From Deltaproteobacteria bacterium (GTDB lineage Bacteria > Desulfobacterota > Binatia > UBA12015), in NCBI GenBank assembly GCA_003447545.1, contig DLYX01000171.1:1-8991 (forward strand): a DNA stretch of 8,991 bases. Direction: 5' to 3'. Positions 7,084 to 8,991 of this stretch are shown piece after piece. Under the pieces are notes generated by a model. It did not search any database and was not told where the DNA came from. It saw only the letters and a program-made list of their open reading frames with translations. Every line of letters begins with the position of its first letter. The first letter of the stretch is position 1. The position numbers and the translations under genes were made by a program.

Positions 7084-7313
7084 AGGTATCGTGCCATGCC
7101 TTCAGCGAGGTTCGGATCTTCGATGCGCCAGTCGGATATTCTTCCAAGATACTGTATTTTCAGCAATAAATATAGATTTTGGATTTCGAGTCCGTGCGGC
7201 CTCGGCGTCGTGAAAAAGATAACAAATTACGAGGTTCACAATTTGACTCGTGGGGTGTATGAAAAAGCCAACACTGCCGCGGGCTCTCTGGCGTGATTGC
7301 ACGTTCGATTCCC

Positions 7314-7321
7314 GGAAGGAG
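7314..7321 (+). promoter_or_regulatory. Strong ribosome binding site of the sensor gene
   Basis: GGAAGGAG, close to the ideal anti-16S complement, ends 5 nt before ATG 7327. It is the best Shine-Dalgarno in the window and fixes the start of the membrane sensor. Confidence 0.85.
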
Positions 7322-7326
7322 CCTCC

Positions 7327-8991
7327 ATGCAGGCGTTCGATAAACGTATCCGTTCCCTCTGCTCGATCGGGTTGATCGCTTCGGCGATGATGGTGATCGC
7401 GGGATACGGCGCCGTGTTCCAGTTTGAGGACTCGATCTGGCCGGGTTTCCCCATGCGTACTAACGGAGCCGTCGCCTTGAAACTCTTCGCGGCGCCGGAG
7501 GTGCAGGACGAGTTGCAAGGGCTGGAGGCAGGGATGCGGGTGACCCATGTCGACGGGGTTGCAGTGTCCTCGGGAAGCTCTGTCTACGAGATGGTGGCTG
7601 GGCTCACCCCGGGAGAGCCAGTCCGGTACCGGATGGAGAACGTACTTACAGGGCGGCAAAAAACCTTCGTTGTGCCCGTCCAGGAATTTTCTCAGGCGAT
7701 CGCCTACCGAGTCTGGATGCCTCTTCTAGGGGTCGGGCTGATTTTCATGGGAGCACTCGCGCTCCCTGTTTTCGTACGCACGGACTCGCCCAGTACGCGG
7801 GCGCTTTTCATGGTCGGTGTGGGGGTTGCCAACCAATTTTGCTTCGAATTGCCGATCCTTTATTTCGCGCATCACTACTCGTGGGTCCCGCAATTCTTTG
7901 GCATCCCGACGGTGGCAGGGGTCCTGATTCTGGCTTTCGTATTTCCCGTGGCTCGCAATCCTCTGCGTTCGTTCCCTCGAGCGACTCTCGGCTTGATCTG
8001 GGCGATCGCCGTGGCGTTTGTGGTCGGCGAGATGGTCTGGATGCAGTCGCAGTCTCCGAACTTTTACTGGATGGAATTTTTGCGCGTCAGGCTCCTTTTG
8101 CTCGGCTTCGCCCTCTTGTTCTGCAATGTCGCCTTCACGGCATTCACGCACGCGAACACTGGGGTTCGGGGGCAGGCAAAGCTTTTTCTCCGCGGTATCA
8201 TTCTGGGCGGATTTACGATGTGCGGACTTCTTGTCCTGAATCTCTATGGCGGCGAGCAGTTCTCCTATCTGGAGCCGCTCGTCTGGGCGAATCCGCTCCT
8301 GATTTTCTCCTCGACCATTTCCATCGGCATGTTGCGCTATGGGCTTTTCGGTTTTGGTCGCGAGGCCCGGCGCTCTCTGGGGCGGTTGAGCCTTTTTCTG
8401 GTTACCCTCAGTGTTGGATATAACGGCTTCGCCTTTTTGGAGATCTTTCTGGATACCGCTCAGGCGTGGGGGGTCATTTTTGCGACCAGCCTGATTGTGA
8501 TCGCGATGCTCGCCATATGGCCGCGAGCCTATCGTATGCTGGAGGGGCTCCTGCAGGCGGTCTTGATCCCCGAGAGGCAACGATCTCGAGTCACATTGGA
8601 GGCGGCGGCCGTCGAGATGTCCGGTATCAGAGATCCCGTAAAAATTGCCGAATATATGGAGAAGATACTGGGTGATGCGCTTGGCGCCTCGTGGGTTCGT
8701 TGTGTCCTTGGCTCCGTCGGGCAGCCTCTGCTCGAATTTTCCGCCCGGGAGAACGGACGTTTCATCGAGCCCGGGAGCAGCCTCTACCAACTGATTCTCA
8801 CCGGGGGCAGCCTGGTGACCCAGCCTGCGGCCGCTCCGGGCGGCGCCCTGTCGGGTGCGGTCGTGGATGCGCGCCGGGAAGGGATCAGCTTGATGGCGGC
8901 GATGCCGGCACGGGAGGATCTTATCGGGGCGCTTCTATGCGGCCCGCCTGCTTCGGGTGCGCCCTACACGGCCTCGGATTTCGCTTTGGTC
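7327..8991 (+). CDS. Membrane sensor: TM helix, PDZ-like domain, polytopic membrane region, GAF-like start (3' end cut by window)
   Basis: The frame runs 555 codons from ATG to the window edge with no stop. Helix 1 covers about residues 11-31. Residues 48-125 form a PDZ-like domain outside the cytoplasm, with the hallmark GLEAGMRVTHVDGVAV (68-83) and a following TPGEPVRYRM strand. About nine more helices follow between 128 and 402, for example VWMPLLGVGLIFMGALAL and FATSLIVIAMLAIW. After them comes a basic/amphipathic linker (ERQRSRVTLEAAAVEM, 416-431) and a segment from about 436 that looks like the start of a GAF domain (IAEYMEKILGDALGASWVRCVL). This order recalls ComP-like or other membrane sensor histidine kinases and SpoIIE-type phosphatase sensors, so a kinase, phosphatase or cyclic-nucleotide output domain is expected beyond the edge. 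Which one is not visible. A strong ribosome site marks the start, and it appears to be transcribed alone. Confidence 0.8.
   Translation, partial: MQAFDKRIRSLCSIGLIASAMMVIAGYGAVFQFEDSIWPGFPMRTNGAVALKLFAAPEVQDELQGLEAGMRVTHVDGVAVSSGSSVYEMVAGLTPGEPVRYRMENVLTGRQKTFVVPVQEFSQAIAYRVWMPLLGVGLIFMGALALPVFVRTDSPSTRALFMVGVGVANQFCFELPILYFAHHYSWVPQFFGIPTVAGVLILAFVFPVARNPLRSFPRATLGLIWAIAVAFVVGEMVWMQSQSPNFYWMEFLRVRLLLLGFALLFCNVAFTAFTHANTGVRGQAKLFLRGIILGGFTMCGLLVLNLYGGEQFSYLEPLVWANPLLIFSSTISIGMLRYGLFGFGREARRSLGRLSLFLVTLSVGYNGFAFLEIFLDTAQAWGVIFATSLIVIAMLAIWPRAYRMLEGLLQAVLIPERQRSRVTLEAAAVEMSGIRDPVKIAEYMEKILGDALGASWVRCVLGSVGQPLLEFSARENGRFIEPGSSLYQLILTGGSLVTQPAAAPGGALSGAVVDARREGISLMAAMPAREDLIGALLCGPPASGAPYTASDFALV

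Larger units (their letters stand above)
6938..7326. other. Gene-free intergenic region of about 390 nt
   Basis: I see no credible gene here. From left to right it contains the ligase terminator, two adjacent palindromes, a stretch of lower GC (about 42% counted over 7141-7260), a tRNA-Ser-like 26-nt fragment on the minus strand, and the ribosome binding site of the sensor gene. The sensor promoter must lie here, probably in the AT-rich part, but no hexamer pair with good spacing could be picked. A 66-codon frame at 7096-7296 has a composition unlike the neighbouring genes and no ribosome site. Confidence 0.6.

Noticed and set aside
5234..7147. 637-codon open frame on the minus strand
   Set aside because: It lies antisense to the acyl-CoA ligase, whose complete motif set is unmistakable. 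The antisense product is rich in Arg, His, Pro and Gln with no domain, typical of a shadow frame in GC-rich DNA.
7096..7296. 66-codon frame in the intergenic region
   Set aside because: It has no ribosome site, runs through the AT-rich patch and the tRNA-like fragment, and has no recognisable features.
7301..7314. T-loop-like GTTCGATTC suggesting a tRNA
   Set aside because: The flanking bases do not form a T stem (GCAC versus CCGG) and no acceptor, D or anticodon arm can be placed around it.
7726..8790. 354-codon open frame on the minus strand
   Set aside because: It is antisense to the polytopic part of the sensor gene; the product is almost purely hydrophilic, the mirror image of coding for membrane helices.
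1..8991. CRISPR arrays, insertion sequences, integrases, toxin-antitoxin pairs or a new defence cassette
   Set aside because: No direct repeat series, terminal inverted repeats, transposase motifs or paired small genes were seen on either strand.

Overview
The window is a GC-rich bacterial chromosome segment with tightly packed genes on both strands. Nothing in it fixes the taxon. The high GC, frequent GTG starts, an AlkK-like acyl-CoA ligase and a large PDZ/membrane/GAF sensor would suit a deltaproteobacterial-type lineage (Myxococcota, Desulfobacterota or Binatota-like), but that is inference.

Left part (1-1947, + strand). The window opens inside the C-terminal membrane domain of an MgtE-type magnesium transporter. 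A phosphodiester-glycosidase-like (NAGPA fold) protein follows, whose usual DGGGS motif has decayed. Next, behind a plausible sigma70-type promoter, comes a 99-residue strongly acidic protein of unknown function.

Middle (1954-4168, - strand). A two-gene unit encodes a family 2 glycosyltransferase (upstream) and a family 4 glycosyltransferase (downstream), 4 nt apart. They probably build a surface or secreted polysaccharide. The family 4 gene converges on the small acidic gene with only 6 nt between stop codons. A 118-nt spacer separates the family 2 gene from a divergent EamA/DMT transporter; neither start in that spacer has a good Shine-Dalgarno.

Right part (4287-8991, + strand). The ten-helix DMT permease is followed by an acyl-CoA ligase of the AMP-binding superfamily with all core motifs, and then by a hairpin terminator. 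A gene-free stretch of about 390 nt holds two adjacent palindromes and an AT-rich patch with a short tRNA-Ser-like fragment. Behind a strong ribosome binding site begins a large membrane sensor: one helix, an external PDZ-like domain, about nine more helices, then a GAF-like start. It is cut by the window end, so its output domain is unseen.

The genes do not form one pathway: ion transport, surface glycan synthesis, metabolite export, fatty-acid activation and signalling lie side by side. I found no CRISPR array, insertion sequence, integrase, rRNA, intact tRNA or recognisable defence system. The most unusual items are the degenerate NAGPA protein and the PDZ-containing sensor.
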